Below are positions 30,701 to 35,935 of a stretch of DNA of 35,935 nt, in pieces (positions within the stretch are counted from its first letter, which is position 1; each line of letters begins with the position of its first letter). The notes under the pieces were generated by a model that was given only the letters and a program-made list of their open reading frames with translations, did not search any database and was not told the DNA's origin. Both the position numbers and the translations under genes were made by a program. The stretch comes from Runella defluvii (GTDB lineage: Bacteria; Bacteroidota; Bacteroidia; Cytophagales; Spirosomataceae), in assembly GCF_014195535.1 (NCBI RefSeq), contig NZ_JACIBY010000004.1, positions 607,183-643,117 of the forward strand. The letters are read 5' to 3'.

Positions 30701-31948
30701 GACGCATTAGGTACAGGTATTGCGAAAGATAACTTGACGGTGGATGCAGGTTTGATTGTACCTTGTGTGAAATCAAGCGTGATTGTAACCGAGGCACCGT
30801 TGTGTTCGCAGGACGTGCAAACCTACAGCATTAAGTTTACGGTAAACAACAAAATGGGCATCGTGAAGGTGAACAAAGGGACATTGACGGGCAATAATCC
30901 ATATACTGTAACAGGTATTCCATCGGGTGCTAGTTTAATCATCACGGATAGTTTGAGTGCTTTGTGTAAAGCCGATACGACCATTATTGGGCCTAATTGT
31001 AACTGTAACCCGCCAGTCCCTGTATTGTTAGCACCAAGTATGACGGCTTGTATCGGTGATACTTTCCCGACCTTGAAAGCGGCTGTAGTAGGTTTGGCGA
31101 CTGTAGAATGGTTTAGTCAGCAAACAGGCGGAACGTTGCTATCAACGGGCTTAAATTATAAACCAGCTGGCACGGTAACGGGTAGCACAGTGTTCTACGC
31201 ACAAGCACGCAGCACAGATCCAAGTTGTCCGACAGCCATCAGTACGAGTCGAGTTCCTGCCAACATCAACGCACAAAACTGCATTGATACCATTGATTTG
31301 GCATTGAAAAAGTCAATTAGTGCCAAAATCGTGCATGTTGGTGATGTGCTTACCTACACGGTAAAAGTGTGGAACCAATGGAACAAAAACGCAACTGGCG
31401 TAGAAGTAACCGACAGCATCGCGACCACGGCGCAGTTTGTAAGCGGTAGTTTTGTGGTGAGCCGAGGCAGTGCGACCATCAGTGGTAACGTGATTAAGTG
31501 GACGATAGGTAACATCGCAGCGAATGGCGACACGGTGACGTTGCGTTACCAAGTGAAGGCGACGCAAGCGGGCGTTCACTTGAACACGGCCGAAATCAGC
31601 AAGACCAACGAGAAGGACAGAGATAGCACGCCAGGCAACGGTAAAGGTGGCGAAGATGACATCGATCAGCAATGCTTCACGGTGCCGTTTGAGTTGTGCG
31701 CGGGTCAGAAGGTAGAAGTAGGTGTTCCTGCCAATTTAACAAATGTCCAATGGTTCAAAAACGGTGGCACAACGGCAGTAGCAACGGGCAATGTGGTGTT
31801 ATTCAGTGAAGATGGCGTTTACACCTTCACGGCAACCAACCAGACCTGTCCATCCAACGGCTGTTGCCCAGTCATCATCGAACCAGGCACCAACTGTTGT
31901 CCAGCCGAGGTTTGCGTGCCATTTACGGTGCGTAAAGTGAAAAAGTAA
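18785..31948 (+). CDS. Giant (4,387-residue) SdrD_B-repeat surface protein
   Basis: ATG 18785 gives a signal peptide ending GYA near residue 29; an in-frame TTG two codons earlier is less likely. Modules in order: SdrD_B-like (31-140); propeller-like module 1 (about 141-675); SdrD_B (676-800); linker domain (801-896); SdrD_B-like (897-1000); propeller-like module 2 (1001-1470); SdrD_B (1471-1635); linker (1636-1731); SdrD_B-like (1732-1837); propeller-like module 3 (1838-2436) with a malectin-like insertion (2041-2171); SdrD_B (2437-2600); a diverged repeat (2601-2728); nine near-identical 126-residue SdrD_B repeats (2729-3862); a diverged closing repeat; an Ig-like domain; DUF11 (about 4169-4286, ending in DRDSTPGNG); and a Cys-rich tail ending CVPFTVRKVKK. 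SdrD_B units carry Asn/Asp/Gly loops like DQNNNG that suit calcium binding and would form a rigid stalk. No standard T9SS domain is seen. Adhesin or surface-fibre function is inferred. Confidence 0.88.
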   Translation: MKIAFTPCRFVVPLLFALGLTLSCLQGYAQVRGTVFRDFNGNGTRDTNEPLIPGVVVNVYNTSSGSGVLCGTATTSGNTAPNYSVAGCSTGDVRVEFVVPTSGQCAIDSLDFSALGGATYGSSVQFAKGNSTNVNFGLYYPNDFNLGVANSMVYVPCYVHGDPVASGGASGASEWFVGFPYNSTGSTTPPSKKLNGYMIGATWGVAYSRKAKKIFTSALIKRHVGLGQLGTGGIYIIDEATFVADSLYDLDKNGFRTRAAATAPAYGSSTSYALATATAGSPAVANTGVSVSFLGSTDPVSGLPEGLGVMGTNAQRGLTGTPTTPTYDPAAFDQVGKVGLGDLEISEDEQYLFVVNLYSRKLLRMKFDNPANPTTFTEVVEYSLPNITVNNGLLRPWALKYFRGKLYVGAVSTGENGGSITINGASDVRAYVFEVNDPTGNLTFNNTPLLDYPLNFTKGTTTSTTGDNRWYPWTHRAGDVIWNGAANLAYPQPILSDIEFSDRGDMLLTFSDRAGHQLGANNYRFLSTSTEIRYGTSGGDIQVAGLNCQTEAFTLESNGRYNSINGEQYSGGVGNAQGPGGGEFFNAEAFGIHAETSMGAMAVLKGTGNVLLTVMDPDAYVTGGVVKFSTSSGAASGAYRLYGNGTVPGGTNTALGKAIGLGDLELTGAFAPIEIGNRVWQDTDADGFQDAGELGLANVKVILCDANGVKIDSVLTDANGNYYFSSATGTNTSSAKYGINLQPNTNYIVKFPTAVGTNSITTLNAGSNDLIDSDAGTNGQIAFTTGDIGATDHSFDVGYRSCLPAVTNIAQVTATCSGVVVNNNASVTVTATGDKYALGTSTLYAAATTFTGSFTANNLTAGSLLTFRIFNGADACYRDTTILVNQKLCPAPPCTNTIGGTVFNDFNNNGVFNTTDSLGFAGIKVYAFNCAGVKIDSATTDYRGRYTLTNVTAANDTVRIEFVRATFPTWAKPTYNGVDGRTDVQFVIAPNCTVDLGLTTDYCQTNPFVMVPCHVNGATTATGDALIRFSYDVTSAGANANKKQLSNTNQIGTTWGIAYQKSTSRLFAAAFLKRHSAMGPNGGGAIYQINPDAAGLNGTLFFDMNTVESTGSIADNATRGVNTAAGSPNTDATAFAQIGKVSLGDIDITEDEEFLYTINLATKKLYRVPTTNPTAGNVTSWVIPTPGCVGGEWRPWATKTYRGKVYVGGVCDAATSQQRSDLKAVVYEFTPATGTFSQVLNFKLDFDRGAATSYTATTGSDLDKQSHWNPWTDDFTVAVQTGLHDLYPQPVLSDIEFDVDGSMILGFLDRWGHQTGEANNFPNGVLAEQGVTGGDVMRAYNNNGVYEIENDGKVGPLTVGGTTAQQNYNASSLYAPNGQGRGGKEFYFGDTWMSNHDERSMGSLALLPGSGQVIMAAMDANNTIYSGGAIWLNNTTGLADKAYTIYSGGVASFGKGYALGDLELQCNPQPVQIGNRLWVDIDKDGVQDPCNEPGIANVVVSLYDKVGNFIAKDTTNALGEYYFDATNVVDTVGLAKPNFRGPQPNTQYYIVIGKETIGTGAQFDRTDGILTLSTGQKYELTIANSTQNSGNDQNDSDFELADNLAPLALQGFPVICEATPSSGANHTFDAGFVPACVKPLFTAFTQVNATCTNGVVQNNASVTITSNGDKYAIGTSTAYASATAFTGSFTLNNQTAGSTVTVRVFKGANTCFKDTTFKVNTVLCPAPPCTNTIGGTVFNDFNNNGVFNTTDSLGFAGIKVYAFNCAGVKIDSAVTDYRGRYTLTNVTSANDTVRIEFVRATFPAWARPTYNGVDGRTDVQFVIAPNCTVDLGLTGLHDYCQASPLMATTCFVNGASGNGVNPLEVLVKFNYNTSGSTPQPQYLSSKGEFGSVWSTAYNNETKQLFSGSFLKRHAGLKDTDGDNQGDLGIIWQTSNPYGSAFTNSVWADLTKAPYNLDFGTIGDDAARGLGVPTAPSNDATTFPLIGKVGVGDIDISDDNSALWVVNPKGSQLHKIAINTNGSAGALTTFNIPKACGSSYDTLYIKAGGNVNGALINGFAGDEFFSGGVTTSSGRSGAAYSTFRNGAGFQYKISLPNGTYNVQLYFGNNTAARNQTNTVEATAQTLAIAANASVSQMFNNVVVADDRLDITISDLPGGDANAILSGIKIWSVAGAKFEDRAYPFALKYHNGKVYVGTTCPAELTQDKEQLKSIVYELTDDGSTIFTPVLTVPLTYTHGRPYSQEPVVRWQAWTGAIDKAFNVDIFTVYPQPVLSDIEFLEDGDMVLGFFDRFGHQSGDRNYKTYGTATIRSTIAGDVLRADAKAGNFTLESNGKVGTNTSAGGVGNNQGPGGGEFYSGDNYQTDHLETSYGGMAFIAGRNELAVTVLDPFDVVSSGVTYFNNTNGNSARRYQVTPVTMSTTFFSKAIALGDLEALCDVAPVQIGNRLWIDTDKDGVQDPCNEPGIANVVVSLYDKLGNFLAKDTTNALGEYYFDATNVVDTLGAAKPNVLGPQPNTQYYIVIGKEDSKFNTTTGSLTVGGVGYQLTKLNSTTDGGNDQNDSDFAIATNTAPVALQGYPVICETTPNAGANHTFDAGFNSTVGSIGDFVWKDLNNNGQQDSGEPGVNGVKMILWSANASGNPVAKLDSTVTATGGKYEFKNLPKGDYIVQLVLSTLPDSCVISSQKDLGPDVTDNDFGTNGLSSVVKLDPVNGGLAKDNPTIDAGLYSPKGSIGDYVWKDQNNNGVQESGEPAVAGVIVQLLNATTSAVLATDTTDAQGLYLFSNLNSGTYQVKIVTTSLPAGCVISSKQDLGGDDTKDSDFNPTTGLSQVVTIDALGTGIAKDNPTVDAGLYSPKGSIGDYVWKDQNNNGVQDSGEPAVAGVIVQLLNSTTSAVLATDTTDAQGLYLFSNLNSGTYQVKIVTTSLPAGCVISSKQDLGGDDTKDSDFNPTTGLSQVVTIDALGTGIAKDNMTVDAGLYSPKGSIGDYVWKDQNNNGVQDSGEPAVAGVIVQLLNSTTSAVLATDTTDAQGLYLFSNLNSGTYQVKIVTTSLPAGCVISSKQDLGGDDTKDSDFNPTTGLSQVVTIDALGTGIAKDNMTVDAGLYSPKGSIGDYVWKDQNNNGVQDSGEPAVAGVIVQLLNSTTSAVLATDTTDVQGLYLFPNLNSGTYQVKIVTTSLPAGCVISSKQDLGGDDTKDSDFNPTTGLSQVVTIDALGTGIAKDNPTVDAGLYSPKGSIGDYVWKDQNNNGVQDSGEPAVAGVIVQLLNSTTSAVLATDTTDVNGLYLFSNLNSGTYQVKIVTTSLPAGCVISSKQDLGGDDTKDSDFNPTTGLSQVVTIDALGTGIAKDNPTIDAGLYSPKGSIGDYVWKDQNNNGVQESGEPAVAGVIVQLLNSTTSAVLATDTTDAQGLYLFPNLNSGTYQVKIVTTSLPAGCVISSKQDLGGDDTKDSDFNPTTGLSQVVTIDALGTGIAKDNPTVDAGLYSPKGSIGDYVWKDQNNNGVQDSGEPAVAGVIVQLLNSTTSAVLATDTTDAQGLYLFSNLNSGTYQVKIVTTSLPAGCVISSKQDLGGDDTKDSDFNPTTGLSQVVTIDALGTGIAKDNPTIDAGLYSPKGSIGDYVWKDQNNNGVQDSGEPAVAGVIVQLLNPTTSAVLATDTTDVQGLYLFSNLNSGTYQVKIVTTSLPAGCVISSKQDLGGDDTKDSDFNPTTGLSQVVTIDALGTGIAKDNMTVDAGLYSPKGSIGDYVWKDQNNNGVQDSGEPAVAGVIVQLLNSTTSAVLATDTTDAQGLYLFSNLNSGTYQVKIVTTSLPAGCVISSKQDLGGDDTKDSDFNPTTGLSQVATIDALGTGIAKDNPTIDAGLYSPKGSIGDFVWKDVNNNGVQDLPAEKGVAGVILELYRLEGVTTPTPVLVAKDTTDATGKYLFTNLSSGNYFVQLVLSSLADTCKITSKQNEGVDDTKDSDFGPTTGRSQVVPIDALGTGIAKDNLTVDAGLIVPCVKSSVIVTEAPLCSQDVQTYSIKFTVNNKMGIVKVNKGTLTGNNPYTVTGIPSGASLIITDSLSALCKADTTIIGPNCNCNPPVPVLLAPSMTACIGDTFPTLKAAVVGLATVEWFSQQTGGTLLSTGLNYKPAGTVTGSTVFYAQARSTDPSCPTAISTSRVPANINAQNCIDTIDLALKKSISAKIVHVGDVLTYTVKVWNQWNKNATGVEVTDSIATTAQFVSGSFVVSRGSATISGNVIKWTIGNIAANGDTVTLRYQVKATQAGVHLNTAEISKTNEKDRDSTPGNGKGGEDDIDQQCFTVPFELCAGQKVEVGVPANLTNVQWFKNGGTTAVATGNVVLFSEDGVYTFTATNQTCPSNGCCPVIIEPGTNCCPAEVCVPFTVRKVKK
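21186..26580 (+). repeat. Duplicated 2.5-kb module inside the giant gene
   Basis: The block linker domain, SdrD_B-like domain, propeller-like module and SdrD_B domain occurs twice in a row, at about 21186-23690 and 23690-26580. Matching points such as the start of NTIGGTVFNDFNNNGVFN are 2,505 bases apart. The second copy is longer mainly because of the malectin-like insertion. A shorter related block opens the protein (18875-21185), and another opens the next gene. Confidence 0.75.
24905..25295 (+). other. Malectin-like carbohydrate-binding domain inserted in propeller module 3
   Basis: Residues 2041-2171 read YIKAGG, then DEFFSGG, RNGAGFQYKISLPNGTYNV with LYFGN, DDRLDITI and ILSGIKIW, the ordered signature of malectin-type domains that bind di- or oligosaccharides. 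The other three propeller-like modules in the window pass directly from the sheet ending in IPxPGC to RPWALKY without this segment. The domain has therefore been inserted into a loop. Glycan binding is inferred from the family. Confidence 0.7.
26969..30370 (+). repeat. Nine near-identical 378-bp tandem SdrD_B repeats
   Basis: Units start at 26969, 27347, 27725, 28103, 28481, 28859, 29237, 29615 and 29993, every one exactly 378 bases (126 residues). Each begins GSIGDYVWKDQNNNGVQ and ends near TVDAGLYSPK. Amino-acid changes are few (D/E in VQ-SGEP, AQ/VQ/VN before GLYLF, S/P before NLNSG, NPT or MT before VDAG or IDAG). A diverged 384-base unit precedes the array (26585) and another diverged unit follows it (30371 to about 30757). 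Confidence 0.95.
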
Positions 31949-31977
31949 CTAGAGGATAGTTAAATCAACTTAAAAAA

Positions 31978-32003
31978 GGCTGCCCAAAAGGCAGCCTTTT
32001 TTT
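31978..32003 (+). terminator. Intrinsic terminator after the giant gene
   Basis: GGCTGCC (31978-31984) pairs with GGCAGCC (31990-31996) around CAAAA, with six A residues before and seven T residues after (31997-32003). It lies 29 bases after the stop codon, so the following giant gene needs its own promoter. Confidence 0.9.
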
Positions 32004-32092
32004 GTAAGTACCAATAAGACCCAATCAAAACGGGGTAGTATTTGACTGTTAGTTTTTATTGAATAAAAGGATGTTTTTCATTGAAAATTGAT

Positions 32093-32109
32093 TTTTATGT
32101 CTTTTAGTG
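32093..32109 (+). repeat. 17-base leader direct repeat, copy 2
   Basis: Exact second copy of TTTTATGTCTTTTAGTG (copy 1 at 18408-18424), here about 240 bases before ATG 32349. Confidence 0.7.
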
Positions 32110-32198
32110 CTTGAAGAAACAAGAGATGCTTTGTACTAACCTTCAAGTTAGTATGCTAATCATCAACTGAAATATACTTAGTTAGTGACTTTTTGTGG

Positions 32199-32240
32199 TA
32201 GAATATTTATATTTATTTAATAAAAAATATAAATATTCTA
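32199..32240. promoter_or_regulatory. 16-bp perfect A/T-rich inverted repeat
   Basis: TAGAATATTTATATTT (32199-32214) and AAATATAAATATTCTA (32225-32240) are exact reverse complements with a 10-base spacer. As RNA or DNA it would form a long weak hairpin about 110 bases before the start codon. It is too A/T-rich to be a normal terminator stem and comes after a complete terminator. Confidence 0.55.
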
Positions 32241-32271
32241 TATTTTTTATCTTGGCTACAAAAAAAAGTGG

Positions 32272-32321
32272 GGTTGGTATATTATTTGTTATATCCTTTT
32301 ACGGCTAATCATATACCAACC
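32272..32321. promoter_or_regulatory. 11-bp perfect inverted repeat before the second giant gene
   Basis: GGTTGGTATAT (32272-32282) and ATATACCAACC (32311-32321) are exact reverse complements with a 28-base spacer, ending 27 bases before ATG 32349. The core TTGGTA is shared with the inverted repeats at 8575-8674 and 18602-18662. Its position suits an operator over the promoter or a structured leader. Confidence 0.55.
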
Positions 32322-32348
32322 ATTTTTGTGCTACTAAAAAAGTCCACT

Positions 32349-35300
32349 ATGAATACAATCTTTCCAAACCTATTCGATGATAATGACGCTTATAAGGTGC
32401 TTCTATTGAATAAGTTTCAAGCGTTGTCTATTTCTATTTTAAGTGTTTTTTTGGCAATAGGGATAACTACTAATGGGATGGCTCAATGCTCCATTACTAT
32501 CAAACCGATGGTTTCGGGTTGTTACCAAAACAATGGCAGCAAGGCCACGGTGAGCGTCGAGGTAGCATGGCAAAACGCACCAGCGGGCGAAACCATCACG
32601 GTAACGGGGCCCGCAGGAAGTGTACCCGCTACCAGAACAATTACGCCTGGGTCAATCAGTGTCAATTATGGTTTTGGGGCAACAGGCTCTCAAACCATTG
32701 TTTCACCCCAAGTGATTGCTTTTGAAATTCCTGCCAATGGCGCAAGTGGGTTATCGGTAAGTGCCAATTTTTCAACAACGACTTCCTGCTCGGTTACCAG
32801 TACCACCTTCAGTGCACCAGCTGCTTGCGAACCGTTGGTTTGTGGGGCTAATCAAACGGGAGGCTCCGTGTTTTTTGATTACAATGCCGACGGGATAAAA
32901 CAAACGGGTGAAACCCAAGGGTTGGAGGGAGTAACGGTGAAAGCCTTCGATTGCAATGGGGCGCTGGTAAGTACGACTACCACCGATTTCAACGGTAAAT
33001 ACGTCTTTACGGGGCTGGCCGCAGGAAGTTATCCAATTCGGGTCGAGTTTAGCAATTTACCCTCTATTTATGGCAACGGAACGGTCAATGGAGCCGATGG
33101 TCGGACAACTGTACAATTTGTAACGGCCGCCGACTGCAACGTGGATTTAGGAGTATTGGACCCCAACGATTATTGCCAAACAAACCCCCTTGTTTTTGTG
33201 CCTTGCTTTGTCAACGGTGATCCCTTGGCAGGTGGAGATGCTGGAACGATGGATGCGACTGTTATGTTTGATTATGCCAATACAGGGCTTCCCAATCAAA
33301 CGGGCGGTGGCTACACATCTCCGTCGCACATTGCCAACGCCGTTCAAGTAGGTACTTTATGGGGAACAGCCTACAACCGTTTTACCAAACGAATATTCCA
33401 ATCGTCCATCTTGAAACGACATGCGGGACTTGGTCCTGACGGAATTGCGGCGATTTATGTAACCGATTTGACAAACCCTGCTTCGCCAGTAGTGAGTAGT
33501 TTTATCAATGTGAAAAACGATTTGAGCATTGACGTCGAAGACGCTGGAAGCCCCGTGCTTTCAAATGCCGCCCGACTTCTTCCTGCCAACCGTACAGATG
33601 CGTCTAATGACCCTTCCGTGATTTCGCAAATTGGAAAAGTCGGAATTGGTGACATTGATTTGAGCGAAGATGGTAACATGCTTTGGTTTGTCAATGTGTA
33701 TGACAAGAAACTTTATTCGGTCAATATTTCTGCTTACAATGCAAATGGTACAACAAAACCAACAGCAGCCGATGCCATTGGCTATACAATTCCGAATCCT
33801 GGCTGTGTAGCTGGGGTAGCGCGCCCATTTGGGTTGAAAATTGTGGATGGAAGTGCGTACGTGGGCGTTGTTTGTGATGCAAGTACTTCTCAAAACAAAT
33901 CAGATTTACGGGCTTACGTGTATAAATTGACGGGTTCAACTTGGGCAACTGTGTTTGATTTTCCTTTGACTTACCCCAAAGGCCCAGCAGATACGCATCC
34001 CTCTGTGCGCGCTGTGACAGGTTGGTTTCCTTGGACGGATGATTGGAGTACTTACATTGCTACACTAAGAGACATGGGCGGGAATATCTATAGCTGGACG
34101 TACCCCATGCCTATGTTGACCGATATAGAATTTGACATTGACGGGTCAATGATTTTGGGCTTTGGGGACCGCGCAGGATTAATCGGCGGAAGTATTAACT
34201 ATGCTCCAACTGGTAACTCACCGTTATATTCTACGACGTCGGGGGGAGACTTTTTACGGGCTTATTATTCCAATGGTACGTATATCTTAGAAAACGCGGC
34301 AAAAGCAGGCCCCACTACGGGATCAAACCCAACCAATGACCAAGGGCCAGGTTTCGGGGAGTTTTATGATGAAAACCTTACTTGGTCTTACAATGGTGGT
34401 AATACGGAGTTGGCCCATGCCGAAACGGCCTTAGGAGCGCTTGCGTTACGCCCAGGTTCGGGCGAAATCGTGACAACTGCGATGGATCCCGTGGGAGGTT
34501 ACAATGTGCCAGCGGACTGGTCGTCAAATCCATTTGATGCAGGGGGAGTTATTAAAGCAAACAACCAAACGGGAGCTAAAAATGGAGGCTATGTGGTGTA
34601 CCAAGGCTTACGTAATAAAGGACTATTTGGTAAATCAACGGGCTTAGGAGATATTGAACTAGGGTGTTCTATTCCTACTTACCTCGAACTAGGTAACTAC
34701 GTTTGGAATGATGCTAATAAAAATGGGGTACAAGACCCGTGTGAAAAAGCGTTGAAAGACATCAACGTGACGCTCTACAAAGGCGCGACCAAAATCGCCA
34801 CGAGCAAAACAGGGGCAAACGGCGAATATTATTTTTCATCAAAATCTACCCTAATTACGGGAACTTGGGAAGGCACAGGTGCCGATACCACGCTTCTTCC
34901 AAATACTGCTTATAAGTTGGTTTTTGGTGAAGGTCAATTGGTTAGTGGAAAACTAACGGTAGCAGGTTTGGGTCAATTTGACGTAACGCTCAAAGATGCT
35001 ACCGCCAACAATGGCAACGACCAAAACGACAGCGATGCGGAAGTAATCAGCGGGGCTTTTTGTATTAATCTTACCACGGGCAGCGAAGGAAGTGTGAATC
35101 ATACTTTTGATGCAGGTTTTTATTGTACGAAACCTTCCATTGGGGCGAATTCAATCGTTGTGACTGCCCCCAAATGTGCGGTAACAGTTCCTCAAAATGA
35201 TGGAAAAATCAGTTTGAGCAGTGCGATAGCTCCTTATGATAAATATAGAACAAAAACGGGAATGGGTGCATGGAGTGGAGACACAACTTACGCCACGGCA

Positions 35301-35935
35301 ACGGCGATTGGCAGCACCTTCCCCAAAGACTTGGTGACAGGCATTAGCAATGCGGGAGCAACTTACACCATCCGTTTTTATAACGGGGAATGTTGCTACA
35401 AAGACACGACGATAACCATCGCAGCTGTGGCATGTTGCGTTTTGCCCGTAGCCTCAGCTACCCCACAAAAACAAACAATTTGCGTAGGTGGTACGGCGAC
35501 GGCCTTCACAGCTACCCCAAGCACAGGTGTGGACTATAAGTGGTATGGCCCATTGGCGAGTACTTCGAGCAGTTTGGGTACGGCCATCAGCGGTGCAACA
35601 AGCGCGACGTTTACGCCGAGTGGCGCAGCTTTAAGTACTGCGGGGTCAAAATATTATGCCGTAGTGGTGAATACGACGGGCGATGTGGCGTGTGCGGACA
35701 CAGCCTTTGTTCAATTGGATGTGAGCAAAATCACGGTACCATCGGTAACGGCACTTTGCCACGCCAACGGCACGCCTGAGAGTGGCACCGACGATTACAT
35801 GACGTTCAGCATTCATGTGTCCACCGAACCGATGAGCACGAATAAATTTACGGTAACGGCCACGCAAGGCGGGAATCCATTGGCCATAACGTTGTCAAAC
35901 GGCAGCGCAGCAACGGCAATTAATTGCGGACTGAA
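32349..35935 (+). CDS. Giant SdrD_B/propeller surface protein, 3' end outside window
   Basis: The frame is open from ATG 32349 to the window edge (1,195 codons plus two bases) with no stop codon, so the gene is cut by the window, not truncated. A hydrophobic stretch (about 26-40) ends at MAQ, residues 44-46, giving a signal peptide with a long n-region; an in-frame TTG at 32406 would shorten it. Modules: unassigned N-domain (47-165); SdrD_B-like (about 172-275, GGSVFFDYNADG); propeller-like module (about 276-775, DYCQTNPLVFVPC to GLGDIELGC); SdrD_B (778-930, LGNYVWNDANKNGVQDPC); linker domain (930-1035); Ig-like domain (1036-1125); then a further Ig-like start. The order repeats that of the giant protein upstream, so the two are paralogues. 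Surface location and adhesion are inferred. Confidence 0.88.
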   Translation, partial: MNTIFPNLFDDNDAYKVLLLNKFQALSISILSVFLAIGITTNGMAQCSITIKPMVSGCYQNNGSKATVSVEVAWQNAPAGETITVTGPAGSVPATRTITPGSISVNYGFGATGSQTIVSPQVIAFEIPANGASGLSVSANFSTTTSCSVTSTTFSAPAACEPLVCGANQTGGSVFFDYNADGIKQTGETQGLEGVTVKAFDCNGALVSTTTTDFNGKYVFTGLAAGSYPIRVEFSNLPSIYGNGTVNGADGRTTVQFVTAADCNVDLGVLDPNDYCQTNPLVFVPCFVNGDPLAGGDAGTMDATVMFDYANTGLPNQTGGGYTSPSHIANAVQVGTLWGTAYNRFTKRIFQSSILKRHAGLGPDGIAAIYVTDLTNPASPVVSSFINVKNDLSIDVEDAGSPVLSNAARLLPANRTDASNDPSVISQIGKVGIGDIDLSEDGNMLWFVNVYDKKLYSVNISAYNANGTTKPTAADAIGYTIPNPGCVAGVARPFGLKIVDGSAYVGVVCDASTSQNKSDLRAYVYKLTGSTWATVFDFPLTYPKGPADTHPSVRAVTGWFPWTDDWSTYIATLRDMGGNIYSWTYPMPMLTDIEFDIDGSMILGFGDRAGLIGGSINYAPTGNSPLYSTTSGGDFLRAYYSNGTYILENAAKAGPTTGSNPTNDQGPGFGEFYDENLTWSYNGGNTELAHAETALGALALRPGSGEIVTTAMDPVGGYNVPADWSSNPFDAGGVIKANNQTGAKNGGYVVYQGLRNKGLFGKSTGLGDIELGCSIPTYLELGNYVWNDANKNGVQDPCEKALKDINVTLYKGATKIATSKTGANGEYYFSSKSTLITGTWEGTGADTTLLPNTAYKLVFGEGQLVSGKLTVAGLGQFDVTLKDATANNGNDQNDSDAEVISGAFCINLTTGSEGSVNHTFDAGFYCTKPSIGANSIVVTAPKCAVTVPQNDGKISLSSAIAPYDKYRTKTGMGAWSGDTTYATATAIGSTFPKDLVTGISNAGATYTIRFYNGECCYKDTTITIAAVACCVLPVASATPQKQTICVGGTATAFTATPSTGVDYKWYGPLASTSSSLGTAISGATSATFTPSGAALSTAGSKYYAVVVNTTGDVACADTAFVQLDVSKITVPSVTALCHANGTPESGTDDYMTFSIHVSTEPMSTNKFTVTATQGGNPLAITLSNGSAATAINCGL

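Larger units (their letters stand above)
31949..32348. other. A/T-rich leader region of the second giant gene
   Basis: This 400-base gap has no credible gene. In order it holds the terminator at 31978-32003, the 17-base direct repeat (32093-32109), a small hairpin TACTAAC/GTTAGTA (32134-32153), a 16-bp A/T-rich hairpin (32199-32240) and an 11-bp inverted repeat (32272-32321). CATTTTTG at 32321-32328 is one mismatch from the -7 consensus, but no -33 element is well spaced from it. Confidence 0.65.

Overview
The window looks like chromosomal DNA of a Bacteroidota bacterium of the order Cytophagales; something near Runella or Spirosoma is an inference from protein style, not a search. The supporting signs are very large secreted proteins built from SdrD_B-like and Ig-like modules, a type IX secretion (T9SS) C-terminal sorting domain, LytTR and TPR-kinase signalling proteins, Bacteroidota-type promoter elements (TAnnTTTG), a TTG start codon on the helicase, and mid-range GC content. 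I see no rRNA, tRNA, CRISPR array, transposase or phage gene.

Layout. (1) 1-2132, plus strand: a small DUF4386-like membrane protein and a DEAD-box RNA helicase. (2) 2145-8541, minus strand: a tight four-gene signalling cluster, transcribed as a LytTR response regulator followed by three paralogous TPR-containing membrane histidine kinases. The kinases share almost identical phosphotransfer domains but have different sensor halves, and the cluster shows a 1,894-bp tandem periodicity. (3) 8752-14370, plus strand and divergent from the signalling cluster: a 1,872-residue secreted protein with seven 41-residue beta-propeller-like repeats, Ig-like domains and a T9SS sorting domain. A perfect 11-bp inverted repeat lies in the divergent spacer and overlaps the proposed promoter. 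(4) 14512-18406, plus strand: a secreted aldose 1-epimerase, then an alpha-E protein, an Anbu (proteasome-like) peptidase and a transglutaminase-like protease. The last three form a known conserved gene set, here without its usual ATP-grasp partner and with an intrinsic terminator before the transglutaminase. (5) 18785-31948, plus strand: a 4,387-residue giant surface protein. It carries three copies of a large propeller-like module, one of them with a malectin-like domain inserted, then nine near-perfect 378-bp SdrD_B repeats and a DUF11 domain. (6) 32349 to the window end: the 5' part of a second, related giant protein that runs off the edge.

How it may fit together (inference). The window is largely a cell-surface locus: three giant exported proteins, plus a multi-sensor one-regulator system next to the first. 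The leaders of the giant genes share cis-elements: inverted repeats with a TTGGTA core at all three, and an identical 17-base direct repeat at the last two. This raises the possibility of common regulation, perhaps by the LytTR regulator. The most notable observations are the mosaic kinase array, the leader elements, the recurrent propeller-like module with its malectin insertion, and the patchwork-homogenised repeat array.
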